Source: Saprospiraceae bacterium
GTDB lineage: Bacteria > Bacteroidota > Bacteroidia > Chitinophagales > Saprospiraceae
DNA length: 64,000 nt
Reading direction: 5' to 3'
Assembly (NCBI GenBank): GCA_028285545.1
Contig: JANQPA010000017.1
Coordinates: forward strand, 1-64,000
Under the pieces are notes generated by a model. The model did not search any database. It was not told the DNA's origin and saw only the letters and a list, made by a program, of their open reading frames with translations. Positions 35,114-44,505 of this stretch are shown in pieces (the first letter of the stretch is position 1; each line of letters begins with the position of its first letter). The position numbers were made by a program, and so were the translations under genes.

Positions 35114-36595
35114 ATGAAAAAATATATCTACTGCTCTCTATTCCTATCTTTTTTTATGCTCCAATCTTACACGGGTAATGCCCAAAAATACCATCCAATG
35201 GCTCTGGAAGGTGCTCATTGGATCATTGGCTGGGATCGATTGTCACCTCCCTGGCTGGATAGAAAATATAGTTTTACGGTTCGAGGAGATACAATTGTAA
35301 ATGAGCAGGAATATAAAAAAGTATATCAGGAATTTTTTGAATTCGATGAAGAAACAAAAAGGTTTTCAAACCGAGTTGGGAATCCAAACTTGTATGCCTT
35401 GATGCGAGATGATACAATTGCCAGAAAAGTATATGCAATAACACAAGAAACGTTATACCAAAATTGTCCAATAAATGAAGAATACCTTCTTTTTGATTTT
35501 TCAGTTAAGGAGGGAGATACTCTGAAATGGTGCAGTTTAGATGGACTTCAATTAGAGAGTGATGTTTCTTTAGCAGATAGTATTCGAATGCATAAATCTT
35601 ATTATTTAGATGAATTTAGAAATACGATATATACGAGATTTGGCGCGGCTGGATATATGGACGGATCCGTCGTAGAAATGACTGTTCCTATTATTGAAGG
35701 ATTTGGCCATGAATTTATAGGCCCATTTTTAGATGGAAGTTTTTTAATTGATTATTGCCTGGGCACCAATAGAGAATGCGGCTTATTTCCCATCATTAAA
35801 AATGACTGGTTCCCTATTGGAGCCGAGTGGTATTATACTAAGGGTTCGACGAATAGTTTTAGTCAGCGATTTTTAAATCCTCGTATAACTAAAGATACCC
35901 TTATTGGCTTGCAGATGGCTCGGATTTGGTCACAATCTGGACAATTAGAATTTATCTATGCCGAAGACAATGACAAAGTATATAGATATGATAAAGATTT
36001 GAAACAATGGTTTCTGCTATATGATTTTTCTGCCCAACCAGGGGATACTTTAAGCATTCATTTCAGGGATAATCAGTTTTTTGAAATTGTTGTTGATTCA
36101 TTTACTCAAATAGAATTAGCAGGAGATACTTTTGATGTGCAGCATTTCCACCAAACCCTAGATGGAGATATTAGAGTAGATTGGGGAAGCAGAAACATCC
36201 GATTTCTTGGTAACGATCAATTCATTTTCCCTCAAATGTCAATTGCTGGTGTACCTACAGGCCCCATTCGATGTTATTCACCAAAACCCGAAAAACTTTA
36301 TTCCCTGGTTTCTTTCGCCTGTGACTTAGTCCCTGTATTTGAAAATGTCCTTGAAAAAGATTTTCATGTCAATATTTACCCTAATCCAAGCAATGATTTT
36401 ATTCAGATTGATATAAAAGGAAGACAAGGATCTGAGAAATATTATCGGCTATTTTCTTCCATTGGAAGAGTTGTAAAGGAAGGAAACCTAATGGATGAAC
36501 AAATCCATGTTTCTGAACTTCCTTCAGGCTTATATTTTATTTCTATTTCATTAGACAAGTCCACGACTTATACCCAATTTATTATAAAAAAGTAA
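35114..36595 (+). CDS. T9SS-secreted surface protein (type A sorting domain)
   Basis: A signal peptide (about 1-23, MKKYIYCSLFLSFFMLQSYT) and a C-terminal sorting domain (about 420-493) frame the protein. The sorting domain reads VNIYPNPSNDFIQIDIKG and ELPSGLYFISI, ending in TQFIIKK, a standard type A signal for the type IX secretion system. The middle 400 residues are beta-rich with repeated motifs such as GDTLKWCSLDGL and GDTLSIHFRDN, and match no enzyme family. I infer a secreted or surface-attached protein of unknown binding activity. Confidence 0.88.
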   Translation: MKKYIYCSLFLSFFMLQSYTGNAQKYHPMALEGAHWIIGWDRLSPPWLDRKYSFTVRGDTIVNEQEYKKVYQEFFEFDEETKRFSNRVGNPNLYALMRDDTIARKVYAITQETLYQNCPINEEYLLFDFSVKEGDTLKWCSLDGLQLESDVSLADSIRMHKSYYLDEFRNTIYTRFGAAGYMDGSVVEMTVPIIEGFGHEFIGPFLDGSFLIDYCLGTNRECGLFPIIKNDWFPIGAEWYYTKGSTNSFSQRFLNPRITKDTLIGLQMARIWSQSGQLEFIYAEDNDKVYRYDKDLKQWFLLYDFSAQPGDTLSIHFRDNQFFEIVVDSFTQIELAGDTFDVQHFHQTLDGDIRVDWGSRNIRFLGNDQFIFPQMSIAGVPTGPIRCYSPKPEKLYSLVSFACDLVPVFENVLEKDFHVNIYPNPSNDFIQIDIKGRQGSEKYYRLFSSIGRVVKEGNLMDEQIHVSELPSGLYFISISLDKSTTYTQFIIKK

Positions 36596-36634
36596 GGTCT
36601 ACTAAGAGATAATTAAAAGCGGATGAAAGCAATA

Positions 36635-36674
36635 ATTGCATTTATGAAACTACTTTTATACTTTTGCAAAAGTA
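36635..36674 (+). promoter_or_regulatory. MarR-GNAT promoter with 16-base operator palindrome
   Basis: ATTG (36635-36638), a 20-base spacer and TACTTTTG (36659-36666) match the Bacteroidota -33/-7 pattern. The -7 element is exactly the left half of a perfect 16-base palindrome, TACTTTTGCAAAAGTA (36659-36674), the size of MarR operators. It ends 21 bases before the ATG, so autorepression by promoter occlusion is the simple reading. Confidence 0.65.
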
Positions 36675-36695
36675 ATTTTATAAATTTATTTAATT

Positions 36696-37643
36696 ATGGA
36701 TGTAATTGAACAGCTTGGCTTTCTTTCAGGAGGCTCCCGCTTTCGAAGGATTTATGAGAAAATGCAAATGGGAGGAGATAAGGTATACCAGGAAGCAGAC
36801 CTTAATTTTAAATCATCCTGGTTCCCGGTATATTATGTTCTGGTAAAAGAAGAAAAGCCACAGACCGTTATGGAAATCACCGATCAAATCGCTTTTACTC
36901 ACATCACCGTCAAAAACATCATCAAAGAACTGGACAAACAGCAATTGATTACAATTGTCCCTAATCCAAATGATAAACGCTCTAAACTCATTTCACTCTC
37001 TTCTAAGGGACGTCATTTATTAAAAAAACTGGAACCCATTTGGTTGTCCTTTATTCGGGCTTTAAAAAATGTATTAACTACCGGTCATCCAGATATCATA
37101 AACATTCTCCAAAGAATTGACCATGAATTGAGTGTGAAACCACTAAATGAAAGAGTCAAAATCCAAAAAGAAGAACCTGTTTGGATTCTGGATTATAAAC
37201 CCAGCCTCAAGCCCTATTTTTTTGAACTGGCGGGCTACTGGTTATCGGGTTTTCTTAAAGGTCAGTTAGAAGAAGAGGATGAATTTACTCTTCGCCATCC
37301 TGATAGAGCCTACATAGAAAAAGGAGGTTTTGTGTTTTTTGCTCAGTACAAAAAAGAGATTGCAGGTTGCGTGGCCTTAAAAAGACAAAATGAAGAGACT
37401 TTCGAATTTGCCAAACTATTTACCGACCCAAAGTTCAGAAACCTGGGAATTGCTACAAAGTTAATTCAGCGTTGTATCAGCAGATGCAAAGAAAATGCGG
37501 CTACCCAACTGTGGTTACAAACCACAATGAGTATGCGACCCGCTCATAAATTATATTACAAACTTGGTTTTAAAGACAAGCCTGCTCCTCCTCAAATGGC
37601 TGTCCTGGATAGAACCGAAAAAATTATGTGCCTGGAATTATGA
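36696..37643 (+). CDS. MarR-type regulator fused to a GNAT acetyltransferase
   Basis: Residues about 35-145 form a MarR winged helix (VMEITDQIAFTHITVKNIIK as the recognition region, PNPNDKRSKLISLSSKGRHL as the wing). Residues about 165-315 form a GNAT domain with LFTDPKFRNLGIATKLIQRC as the acetyl-CoA motif (R-x-x-G-x-A) and MSMRPAHKLYYKLGFKDKP near the end. Such bifunctional proteins are widespread but little studied. Presumably the acetyltransferase ligand tunes DNA binding. A palindrome on the promoter supports autoregulation. The stop codon overlaps the next gene's ATG. Confidence 0.9.
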   Translation: MDVIEQLGFLSGGSRFRRIYEKMQMGGDKVYQEADLNFKSSWFPVYYVLVKEEKPQTVMEITDQIAFTHITVKNIIKELDKQQLITIVPNPNDKRSKLISLSSKGRHLLKKLEPIWLSFIRALKNVLTTGHPDIINILQRIDHELSVKPLNERVKIQKEEPVWILDYKPSLKPYFFELAGYWLSGFLKGQLEEEDEFTLRHPDRAYIEKGGFVFFAQYKKEIAGCVALKRQNEETFEFAKLFTDPKFRNLGIATKLIQRCISRCKENAATQLWLQTTMSMRPAHKLYYKLGFKDKPAPPQMAVLDRTEKIMCLEL

Positions 37644-37861
37644 TACACCTAATCGGATATTTAGGTCTGGTCCTGAACCTGGTGTCCATGACCATGAAAG
37701 AAATCTTGAATTTGAGATTCTTATCCATGACTGCAAATGGGATCTATGTGGTTTATGGCATTTTGCTTGATGCACCTCCCATCACCATTGGTTGTGCTAT
37801 TGCCTTTCTGATTCATCTATTCCATATCATCAAATTGAAGAAGGCGGAAGGTGAAAAATAA
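37640..37861 (+). CDS. YgjV-like small membrane protein
   Basis: The ATG at 37640 overlaps the TGA of the MarR-GNAT gene (ATGA), indicating translational coupling; the GTG at 37628 is not needed. The 73 residues form three short membrane helices (IHLIGYLGLVLNLVSM, FLSMTANGIYVVYGILL, PPITIGCAIAFLIHLFHIIK), a pattern like the YgjV family. It has no known biochemical role. The conserved-looking MTMKEILNLRFLSMTAN stretch links helices one and two. Confidence 0.75.
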   Translation: MIHLIGYLGLVLNLVSMTMKEILNLRFLSMTANGIYVVYGILLDAPPITIGCAIAFLIHLFHIIKLKKAEGEK

Positions 37862-37869
37862 GAGAAAGA

Positions 37870-37940
37870 CTTAAAACTGTGCAGGTCCGTTCCAGTCTGT
37901 CAAAGTCTCTGCCTGTCGGCAGACAAGTGTGTCCAAAAAT
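37870..37940. repeat. Dispersed CTGTGT-type repeat
   Basis: ACTGTGCAGGTCCGTTCCAG, a TGTCAAAGTCTCTGCC segment and a GCCTGTCGGCAGAC hairpin core precede GTGTGTCCAAAAAT. This matches the family at 43036-43108, which also carries a CTGCCTGCCG segment. It ends 9 bases before the next ATG. Confidence 0.55.
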
Positions 37941-37948
37941 ATTTCATT

Positions 37949-38488
37949 ATGAATAAATTAATTTATACGGTTAGAAATGCCTATCCAAACGAGTTTAAAA
38001 CGATAGGAAAAATAATGGTCCAGGTTTACTCTCAATTAGAGGGTTTTCCTAGCGCAGCAGAGCAACCCAAATATTATGAAATGCTTGCTAACATTGGAGA
38101 GCTGACTAAAAAACCCAATACGGAATTGTTGGTTGCCGTTTCTTCTGATGGAAAAGTTGGAGGAGGAGTCGTTTATTTTAGCGATATGAAATTCTATGGC
38201 TCTGGTGGAACGGCTACCCTTGAAAAAAATGCCTCCGGCTTTCGTTTGCTGGCTGTAGATCCTTCCCAAAGAAAACAAGGTATTGGCAAGCTGTTAAGTG
38301 AAGCCTGCATCCAAAAAGCAAAGAACTTAAAACATGAGCACGTAGTTATTCATTCCACCAAATTTATGCAGGTAGCTTGGAAGATGTATGAAAAATTAGG
38401 ATTTGAAAGAGCTGAAGATCTTGATTTTATGCAGGAAGAGCTTCCCGTATTTGGTTTTAGATTAAAATTGAATGCAGATAATCAATGA
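37949..38488 (+). CDS. GNAT-family N-acetyltransferase
   Basis: This 179-residue enzyme has the acetyl-CoA motif VDPSQRKQGIGKLLSEACI (Q-x-x-G-x-G form) and the C-terminal MQVAWKMYEKLGFERAEDLD. A strand-rich N-terminal half includes LLVAVSSDGKVGGGVVYF. The acceptor is unknown. It lies 87 bases after the small YgjV-like gene, across a dispersed repeat, so it may have its own promoter. Confidence 0.88.
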   Translation: MNKLIYTVRNAYPNEFKTIGKIMVQVYSQLEGFPSAAEQPKYYEMLANIGELTKKPNTELLVAVSSDGKVGGGVVYFSDMKFYGSGGTATLEKNASGFRLLAVDPSQRKQGIGKLLSEACIQKAKNLKHEHVVIHSTKFMQVAWKMYEKLGFERAEDLDFMQEELPVFGFRLKLNADNQ

Positions 38489-38680
38489 TTAGACTTTGAA
38501 ATGTATCAAAACATTAATATATTACAAAACATTATTTGATTTTGTATTAAACCCAGCCTATGCCCCAGCAATCCTTCCACACAGCGTCCAATTTCTCGCC
38601 GTAGAAAAACAAACATCTATGAAAAACACCTTTTAATTTTTTGATATAAAAACTTGATTTTAATTCTAAATCTCAAAAAA

Positions 38681-40162
38681 ATGAAACCCTTATACCTAAA
38701 ATGTTTTTTGGTTATTTTGGTTTGCCTATGCCAAATCAAAGCGGTGATGGCACAGCCTGAAGAATGCTTTAATTTGATTCCAAAATTTATTACTTCCGAC
38801 TTTACTTTATCATTCAATTCTGAATTAGGCAATGTATATTGCCTTGATGGAATCACAACAGTATTTCCAGGGGCAACCTTGACCATTGAACCGGGAGTAG
38901 TTATTAAAGCTGTAGATCAGGAAAGAACCTCTGATGGAAGTGTTAGTGTATTAATAATTTCCAGGCAAGCCAGTATTATGGCAGAGGGCAGGGAATTTAG
39001 CCCCATAATTTTTACCGCACTTCAGGATGACCTTTCTAATCCTTTTGATATGGGAGAGGCTCCGGGGAATTTATGGGGAGGCATTATGATTTTAGGCGAT
39101 GCGATGCTCAATTCTCCTGAGGAAGCCAGGAATGAGGATGGGTTCATCGAAGAAAGACTGGAGTGGATACCTCCTCAATTGGAATTCGATTTGGATTATG
39201 GAGGAGCAGTCTGCGATGGGAATTCCGGAACGATGCGTTATGTTTCAATCCGACATGCTGGAGCTCAAGTGGCCACCGGAGATACATTGGCAGCCTTGAC
39301 CATGGCAGCCGTTGGGGCGAAAACGACTATTGAATATATTGATATCTATACACCTACCGGAGACGGGATGAGTTATATTGGAGGTTGTTTTGGATTTTGT
39401 GCGGGTGTCAAAAGAGTTATTGTTGCCTTTCCAGGTGATGATGCTTTTGACCTGGATCAAGGAGCCAATATTAATGGCCAATTTTGGTTTGCCATTGGAG
39501 ATGCAAATGCAGGATCCGATCGCGGAGCAGAACATGATGGCGCTACTAGCCCAGAGAATGCTCAACCATATTCTGTACCCAATATTTCTAATGTAACTTA
39601 TATTGGACCAGGGCCAGGAGCTCCTAATGAGCCGGAAGCCATTATATTTCAAGATGCAGCCGGAGGTCGATATTTAAACTCCGTTTTTTGTGATCATGGC
39701 CTGGGAACACAGATTGAGTGGGATTTTAATGAAATTATTTCCAGCAATAGCCTCTTGAATGCAGGGAAGTTGTTTGTACGAAATTCAGACTTTGAAAGGG
39801 TAGGGGTAAATTTCGATCCTTTTAATGTGTTTTCAAAAAACTGTGTTGGAGATCCTAAATGTACCAATCATTTGAAAATGGCACAGGCTTGCGCAAAAGG
39901 CATTTTCGAAGCTTCTGAAAGCGCAAATACTATTGCCCCTGCATGCCCTGTGGTATCTATCAGCCGCACTCCTGATGGAGGACTTGATCCAAGATATACC
40001 GGAACAGAGCCTACCATCTTTCCTGGGCCTTTCGAAGATCCGTTTTTTGAAAAAGTATCATATCGAGGGGCATTCGGTCCATCTCGAAGTGAATTTTGGG
40101 GTAGATTTTCTTTTTTGTGTGAAATAGGTGTATTTGCTCCATTTTTATGCTTTGATCCATAA
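38681..40162 (+). CDS. Secreted beta-helix-like surface protein
   Basis: The ATG at 38681 is preferred (MKPLYLKCFLVILVCLCQIK begins a signal peptide), preceded by CTCAAAAAA. The 493-residue product has a succession of short strands with turns typical of a right-handed parallel beta-helix (TLTIEPGVVIKAVDQ, IMAEGREFSPIIFTAL, NLWGGIMILGDAML, TMRYVSIRHAG). Multiple cysteines are spread through the C-terminal third. No T9SS tail is visible at the end, which stops at FLCFDP. The family resembles Bacteroidota outer-surface proteins of unknown function. It converges with the kelch gene at a shared hairpin. Confidence 0.7.
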   Translation: MKPLYLKCFLVILVCLCQIKAVMAQPEECFNLIPKFITSDFTLSFNSELGNVYCLDGITTVFPGATLTIEPGVVIKAVDQERTSDGSVSVLIISRQASIMAEGREFSPIIFTALQDDLSNPFDMGEAPGNLWGGIMILGDAMLNSPEEARNEDGFIEERLEWIPPQLEFDLDYGGAVCDGNSGTMRYVSIRHAGAQVATGDTLAALTMAAVGAKTTIEYIDIYTPTGDGMSYIGGCFGFCAGVKRVIVAFPGDDAFDLDQGANINGQFWFAIGDANAGSDRGAEHDGATSPENAQPYSVPNISNVTYIGPGPGAPNEPEAIIFQDAAGGRYLNSVFCDHGLGTQIEWDFNEIISSNSLLNAGKLFVRNSDFERVGVNFDPFNVFSKNCVGDPKCTNHLKMAQACAKGIFEASESANTIAPACPVVSISRTPDGGLDPRYTGTEPTIFPGPFEDPFFEKVSYRGAFGPSRSEFWGRFSFLCEIGVFAPFLCFDP

Positions 40163-40191
40163 AAAATTCAGAAAGCAGATATTGGATCTTG

Positions 40192-40225
40192 ATAGAATGA
40201 TGTTTGATTCCAAACATCATTCTAT
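40192..40225. terminator. Bidirectional terminator between convergent genes
   Basis: ATAGAATGATGTTTG, loop ATTC and CAAACATCATTCTAT form a perfect 15-base stem. The stop codon of the minus-strand kelch gene (40217-40219) lies within the right arm. The ATTC loop is the same as in the hairpin at 12534-12573. Confidence 0.8.
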
Positions 40226-41929
40226 AGGGGTATAAATGTATAAAATAGCACTTTCTTCAAAAAAACCCGAAGATCCGGATACCCCGCCATAAATATATCC
40301 ATTGCCTCCAATGCTAAAAGAAGCGGCCTGATGAAGTGAATTAGGGCTAATATCAGCCACTTGTTTCCATTCACCACCAGCTGAATTGTCAAAGGCATAA
40401 AAATCTTTGAAAGTAGGCTGGCCATCGGAACTAAATTGAGCGCTAGTAGTTCCTAATCCCACATAAGCTTTATTTAGGATAACAAATGAAGAAGCAAATC
40501 TTCGGCCATTACCCGGTAAAGTAGTTTTATCTGCATCAAGTAATATTACTCTTTGCATGCTATCCTCATTTGTAGGGTCAATTTGATAGGTTGCTCTGGA
40601 AACCATTCCACCACCGCCTGTCCAACCTGTAGAAATATATCCATAATCGCCAAGAGCAAAACCTGTAGCATAGGCAATTCCTGAAGGGGCACCCCCTGGC
40701 ACGGTGGCTATAGAGGTCCATTTTCCAATTGGGCCCATTTTGAGATCCAAACCATCACTATCATCATTTGGATCAAATTTATAGATCGTGATACCTAGAC
40801 TGTTACAATTTTCTATACCAGTTGCCACATAACCGAAACCATCAAATTCAAAAGCCACTGCACCGGCACTAGTTGCTGGAAAATCCGCTTTTTTGACCCA
40901 GGAGTTATCGTCGGGATCATATGCATAAAAATCTTTTAAGCAATTATTATTTTCATCAAACCCTAATCCTACATAAGCTTTATCATCATTAATGGTAAAA
41001 GCAACAGCATTTCTTCTTTTTCCACCAAGAAAATTTTCCATAGTCATCCATGACTTGGTAGAAGGATCGTATCTCCATAAAGAATCTATAAGCTGTGGCA
41101 TCCCCAATCTAAATGATTGTTCTCCGGTACATACATAACCATAATCACCAAGAGCAAAACCTACCGATTTAATTAATCTGGCAGGACTTTGTCTAACTGT
41201 ATCAAAATTTATTTGTGTCCATTCAGAAGTGAGTTCCAGGATATTTCCATAAATAGTGTCTTCCTGAAATATGGCATAAGGCCTCAGATAAGTGTACACC
41301 GGTTGAAGAGCAACGTTGATTCTTTCCATCTGGCCACTACCTGCTTTCGTTCCAAGACCTTGTATATCATCTTTGGTTTGCAAAGAAAGGTCTACATCTT
41401 CAGGAATTTGTTGATCCGCGAATACCCTCCAGATATATCCATGATCACTTAGCGTAAATGAAGTATTAGGTAAATCAGAAACACTTCCAAATACCGCCGC
41501 TTCACTACCTCTAATAGTGGCACTAGCTGAAAGAAAAAAACTTGTGGTAGATAATTGTATAGTAGGGCTGTATATGATTCCTACTCCTCCATCAACCTCA
41601 ATATAAGCTCTTATAAAATATTTCTTGCTAAGATCCAGGGAATTTGAAATACTAACATTGAAAGTATTCCCATTTGGAACAGCGGGAAAAGGACCCGGTC
41701 CTTGTCCAGGACTAAATTGCTCATCCAGAGATACTTCAAAACCTGCTCCATCAATTGGATAACCGCTAGGATTAATAATCTCGGCCCCTAAAGACACATT
41801 ATTTAACTCTATGGAAATAGGAAGAGTAATTCTTACATCAGGAAGCCTTCTTAAATCGTCTACTTCACAGGAAGGAAACAAGCCGAATATGGCTAGAATA
41901 ATAAAGAATAGAGGTGTTTTGGTGTTCAT
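40217..41929 (-). CDS. Kelch-repeat lipoprotein
   Basis: A 570-residue lipoprotein (lipobox GLFPSC at the signal end). An Ig-like beta domain (about 25-250) precedes about five or six kelch-type blades. Characteristic segments are GFALGDYGYVCTG, DSLWRYDPSTKSWMTMENFL, KAYVGLGFDENNNCLKDFYA, GFGYVATGIENCNS and KAYVGLGTTSAQFSS. The repeated DYGY-x-x-TG and KAYVGLG turns define the propeller. Such proteins are usually surface-exposed binding modules. No partner gene is evident. Its stop codon lies within the convergent terminator. Confidence 0.85.
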   Translation of the reverse strand: MNTKTPLFFIILAIFGLFPSCEVDDLRRLPDVRITLPISIELNNVSLGAEIINPSGYPIDGAGFEVSLDEQFSPGQGPGPFPAVPNGNTFNVSISNSLDLSKKYFIRAYIEVDGGVGIIYSPTIQLSTTSFFLSASATIRGSEAAVFGSVSDLPNTSFTLSDHGYIWRVFADQQIPEDVDLSLQTKDDIQGLGTKAGSGQMERINVALQPVYTYLRPYAIFQEDTIYGNILELTSEWTQINFDTVRQSPARLIKSVGFALGDYGYVCTGEQSFRLGMPQLIDSLWRYDPSTKSWMTMENFLGGKRRNAVAFTINDDKAYVGLGFDENNNCLKDFYAYDPDDNSWVKKADFPATSAGAVAFEFDGFGYVATGIENCNSLGITIYKFDPNDDSDGLDLKMGPIGKWTSIATVPGGAPSGIAYATGFALGDYGYISTGWTGGGGMVSRATYQIDPTNEDSMQRVILLDADKTTLPGNGRRFASSFVILNKAYVGLGTTSAQFSSDGQPTFKDFYAFDNSAGGEWKQVADISPNSLHQAASFSIGGNGYIYGGVSGSSGFFEESAILYIYTPIE

Positions 41930-42167
41930 TATCCAGGGTTTTTAGGGTTTTAAATTGTTATCAAAACTAAAGAATCGAAAACTTAAAAAAAAATCTTATT
42001 CGCTGATTCTTTAATTATGGTGTTTTACTGAGCACTAATAAGCATTAAATATTGAATTTTATGCTGAATAAAATTATCATTTTTTTTTACCATCCACAAC
42101 CCTATAAATAGCAAACCTCAACAGATGATGTTTTTTCAGCACTCTTAAATAGATACAAAAAATAAAA
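41930..42167. other. Intergenic region without supported features
   Basis: AT-rich spacer between the kelch lipoprotein start and the hairpin of the DUF4251 gene. The kelch promoter should be here, but no clear TAnnTTTG with a spaced TTTG was found on the minus strand. Confidence 0.4.
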
Positions 42168-42170
42168 CAG

Positions 42171-42200
42171 AAAAGGCCCATCTGTGCAGACGGACCTTTT
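42171..42200 (-). terminator. Terminator of the DUF4251 gene
   Basis: AAAAGGCCCATCTG and CAGACGGACCTTTT pair with two mismatches around a 2-base loop. Reading the minus strand, the stem is followed by CTGTTTTATTTTTTG, a T-rich tail typical of intrinsic terminators. It lies about 75 bases after the gene's stop. Confidence 0.7.
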
Positions 42201-42274
42201 GCTGTATAACATTCCTTTAATTATCCTAATCATAATCTTATAAGCAAAACATCTTTTTTGGGGTTTTGTTTTGA

Positions 42275-42787
42275 TTAAAAAGTAGTGCGACCTAAAAATA
42301 TGTTGGACCCTTCCAGTGGCTCCAGTTCTCCGGAAAAAGTAAGCCTCTGTCCGTAAATTCCACTAAGATCTACAGTGGCATATCCCCCTGAGGAGACATT
42401 AAGAATCAAGTGAAAAGTTCCAGAACCAAATAAAGTCAACTTAATCATAACCCCCTTCTTTGGCCCAAAATCTTTTACCTCATATTGGGTAACTCTTCCG
42501 TCCACTGTTTCTCCACCTAAGCCATTTCTACCAATTCTGCTATTATTAAGTGCAATCTGGACTGCTCCAGAACTATCTGCCACAGCCACAAAATTGGTTA
42601 GTTCATTTACAAAAATCTGATTACCGTATCGGTCACGGATCGTGTTGGCTTTGAGTACAAATTCTTTAGAATCTATAAGATCCATTAGTTTCTCATGTTG
42701 AGCTTCTCTTTTTGCTTCTTTGGTTGATCCCTGGGCCATTGCCATTAGGGGTAGTAACATAATTAAAAACAAAGCAAGGTTTTTCAT
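42275..42787 (-). CDS. DUF4251 domain-containing secreted protein
   Basis: The ATG at 42785-42787 starts a clean signal peptide (MKNLALFLIMLLPLMAMAQ), so the longer frame to 42856 is rejected. The mature part of about 150 residues is the DUF4251 type: KLMDLIDSKEFVLKANTIRD at the start, QIFVNELTNFVAVADSSGAV, KGVMIKLTLFGSGTFHLILN and a LTFSGELEPLEGSNI end. The family is common in Bacteroidota and is presumed periplasmic; its function is unknown. A canonical terminator follows the gene. Confidence 0.88.
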   Translation of the reverse strand: MKNLALFLIMLLPLMAMAQGSTKEAKREAQHEKLMDLIDSKEFVLKANTIRDRYGNQIFVNELTNFVAVADSSGAVQIALNNSRIGRNGLGGETVDGRVTQYEVKDFGPKKGVMIKLTLFGSGTFHLILNVSSGGYATVDLSGIYGQRLTFSGELEPLEGSNIFLGRTTF

Positions 42788-43035
42788 TGGTCTTTTTTTT
42801 AATAAAACAATTGGATATTGGTTCCTGGTCGTTAAGGATGCTTTAATTAATCGCAATGGAAAATTAAAATGGTCCTAATTATTATGTAGATCTGCTCAAA
42901 GTTTTAATTTTTTTCACTTTTGGAATTGCTTACATTATTTAAGTGTATTCTTATTAAAAAATGTAAGTACCTGCCCCTTGAAAATTTAAAACCTTACCTT
43001 TAATTAAATAAAATGCAGGTCTTTTTGTAAAAGGA

Positions 43036-43108
43036 CTAAAACAGTGTAAATCCCTGCCTGCCGAAACAAAAGTGTAGGTAGGAGTCAAAGTCTGTGTCAA
43101 AAAAATGG
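43036..43108. repeat. Dispersed CTGTGT-type repeat
   Basis: ACAGTGTAAATCCCTGCCTG, a CCGAAACAAAAGTGTAGGTA segment and GTCAAAGTCTGTGTCAAAAA match the copies at 37870-37940 and 33800-33856 in order. The repeat ends 44 bases before the next ATG and has no coding potential. The gap 42788-43151 otherwise holds nothing supported. Confidence 0.6.
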
Positions 43109-43151
43109 AAAAAAGATATATAGAACCATAAACTTTAGATACCTTAAAAGG

Positions 43152-43598
43152 ATGAAAAAACACATCCATAACTTTTTTATTATCCTAAGCTTTGGATTTG
43201 TTTTGATACATTGCAATTCAAACAAATCAATTAGCCAAATGAACACTCAAAAAATAAGTTACGTTGATGGTAATGGCAATCGCTATTCTTTAATAGGCAA
43301 TAAATTAACCTATGACCCCGTCCAGCCGATAAATAGCTCTAGTGGAACTTACAGCGGAGGAGATCCTGCCAGCATAGAATTGAATGAAGAACAGATAGAA
43401 CAACTTCTTAAGACCATAAGTGAAGCAAGGGAAAATAAGGCGGATCATACCGAAAAAAGAACAATGGGAAGTGCCACCATATTTATCTATGTCGAGGATG
43501 AGCCCCATAGGTTTATGCTCAAGATGAGAAGTGTTTCCAAAAAAAATATTGAAAAAATACTAAAGGAGTTAATATCAAAAAACTCCCCTGAGAATTGA
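43152..43598 (+). CDS. Small lipoprotein of unknown function
   Basis: The ATG at 43152 follows an AAAAGG ribosome-binding site. The lipobox is in FGFVLIHC (cysteine at residue 21). The mature part of about 128 residues is charged and includes VDGNGNRYSLIGNKLTYDPV, NEEQIEQLLKTISEARENK and IFIYVEDEPHRFMLKMR, the latter looking like a cystatin-type or small alpha/beta domain. I do not recognise the family. It precedes the membrane LytTR gene by 79 bases on the same strand. Confidence 0.65.
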   Translation: MKKHIHNFFIILSFGFVLIHCNSNKSISQMNTQKISYVDGNGNRYSLIGNKLTYDPVQPINSSSGTYSGGDPASIELNEEQIEQLLKTISEARENKADHTEKRTMGSATIFIYVEDEPHRFMLKMRSVSKKNIEKILKELISKNSPEN

Positions 43599-43677
43599 TT
43601 ATTTTTGGGCTGAAATTTATTTCACAGCAGTATTTTAATAAGGAGATTGATGTGTTCTTGCCTATTTAAATTGTAGG

Positions 43678-44505
43678 ATGAAAATCTTGACTTGGATAAA
43701 TAAACGGATAAATTATACAAAATCTTGGCGGCAGACAGTAATAGTTGGATTAACCGTTTCTCTAGTCTTGGTTTTTGTACTCATTTTTTTGCAACCATTT
43801 GATACCTATAACTTTCAGTCGCCCATCAAAAACTTACTCTTGCTTGGATATGCACCTTGCATTATCTTACCCATTTTAGTAGTACATGCATTTGAGTCCT
43901 GGTTTTATCAAATACAAAAAAGAAAATGGTTTATTTGGAATGAAGTTCTGTCTGTATTCTTTACTTGTTTTTTAATGATCACAACCTGTTATTTTTACCT
44001 CGCCTTAGCCATCAACAATAATAAGCCTGATTTTTCCAACTGGTGGAATTTTTCAAAAAATTTTGGGAGCCCTTTTATTTTTATTCTAGCACCTCTCTGG
44101 GTTTATCTTAGATCCAGATTGGGAACTAAAGAAAAGGCAAAAGACATTCCCGATAGGCCAGAAGTAGTTATTAGTTCTCAGAATAAAAAGGAAACATTAA
44201 AAATTCGCCCTCAGGATTTTATTTATGCCCAATCCCAGCAGAATTACGTAGTAATATATTATCAAGCAGAGAATGGGGAAGTAAAGAAGAAAATGCTTAG
44301 ACTTACGCTCTCCCAATTAAATGATCAATTGCCTACCGCCCAACAGGTTCACAGATCTTACCTTTTAAACCTCGATTTTATCCAGTCCATCAAGGGAAAT
44401 GCACGGCAAAGGTTTATTACCCTGAAATCAGCATTTGATCCCATTCCTTTTTCTCAGAAATACTATCGAAATCTAAAGGACAGGCTTTCAAATTCGTCCC
44501 CCTAA
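43678..44505 (+). CDS. Membrane-bound LytTR transcription regulator
   Basis: Four membrane helices (about residues 18-40, 50-72, 85-107 and 122-142) precede a LytTR domain (about 160-270: IYAQSQQNYVVIYYQAENGE, LPTAQQVHRSYLLNLDFIQS). It is a paralogue of 27487-28302 with the same helix order and the LQPFDTY/GPFDAA motif after helix one. Lacking a receiver domain, it is a one-component sensor-regulator. It lies upstream of a signal-peptide-bearing S41-like gene, the best candidate target. Confidence 0.9.
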   Translation: MKILTWINKRINYTKSWRQTVIVGLTVSLVLVFVLIFLQPFDTYNFQSPIKNLLLLGYAPCIILPILVVHAFESWFYQIQKRKWFIWNEVLSVFFTCFLMITTCYFYLALAINNNKPDFSNWWNFSKNFGSPFIFILAPLWVYLRSRLGTKEKAKDIPDRPEVVISSQNKKETLKIRPQDFIYAQSQQNYVVIYYQAENGEVKKKMLRLTLSQLNDQLPTAQQVHRSYLLNLDFIQSIKGNARQRFITLKSAFDPIPFSQKYYRNLKDRLSNSSP

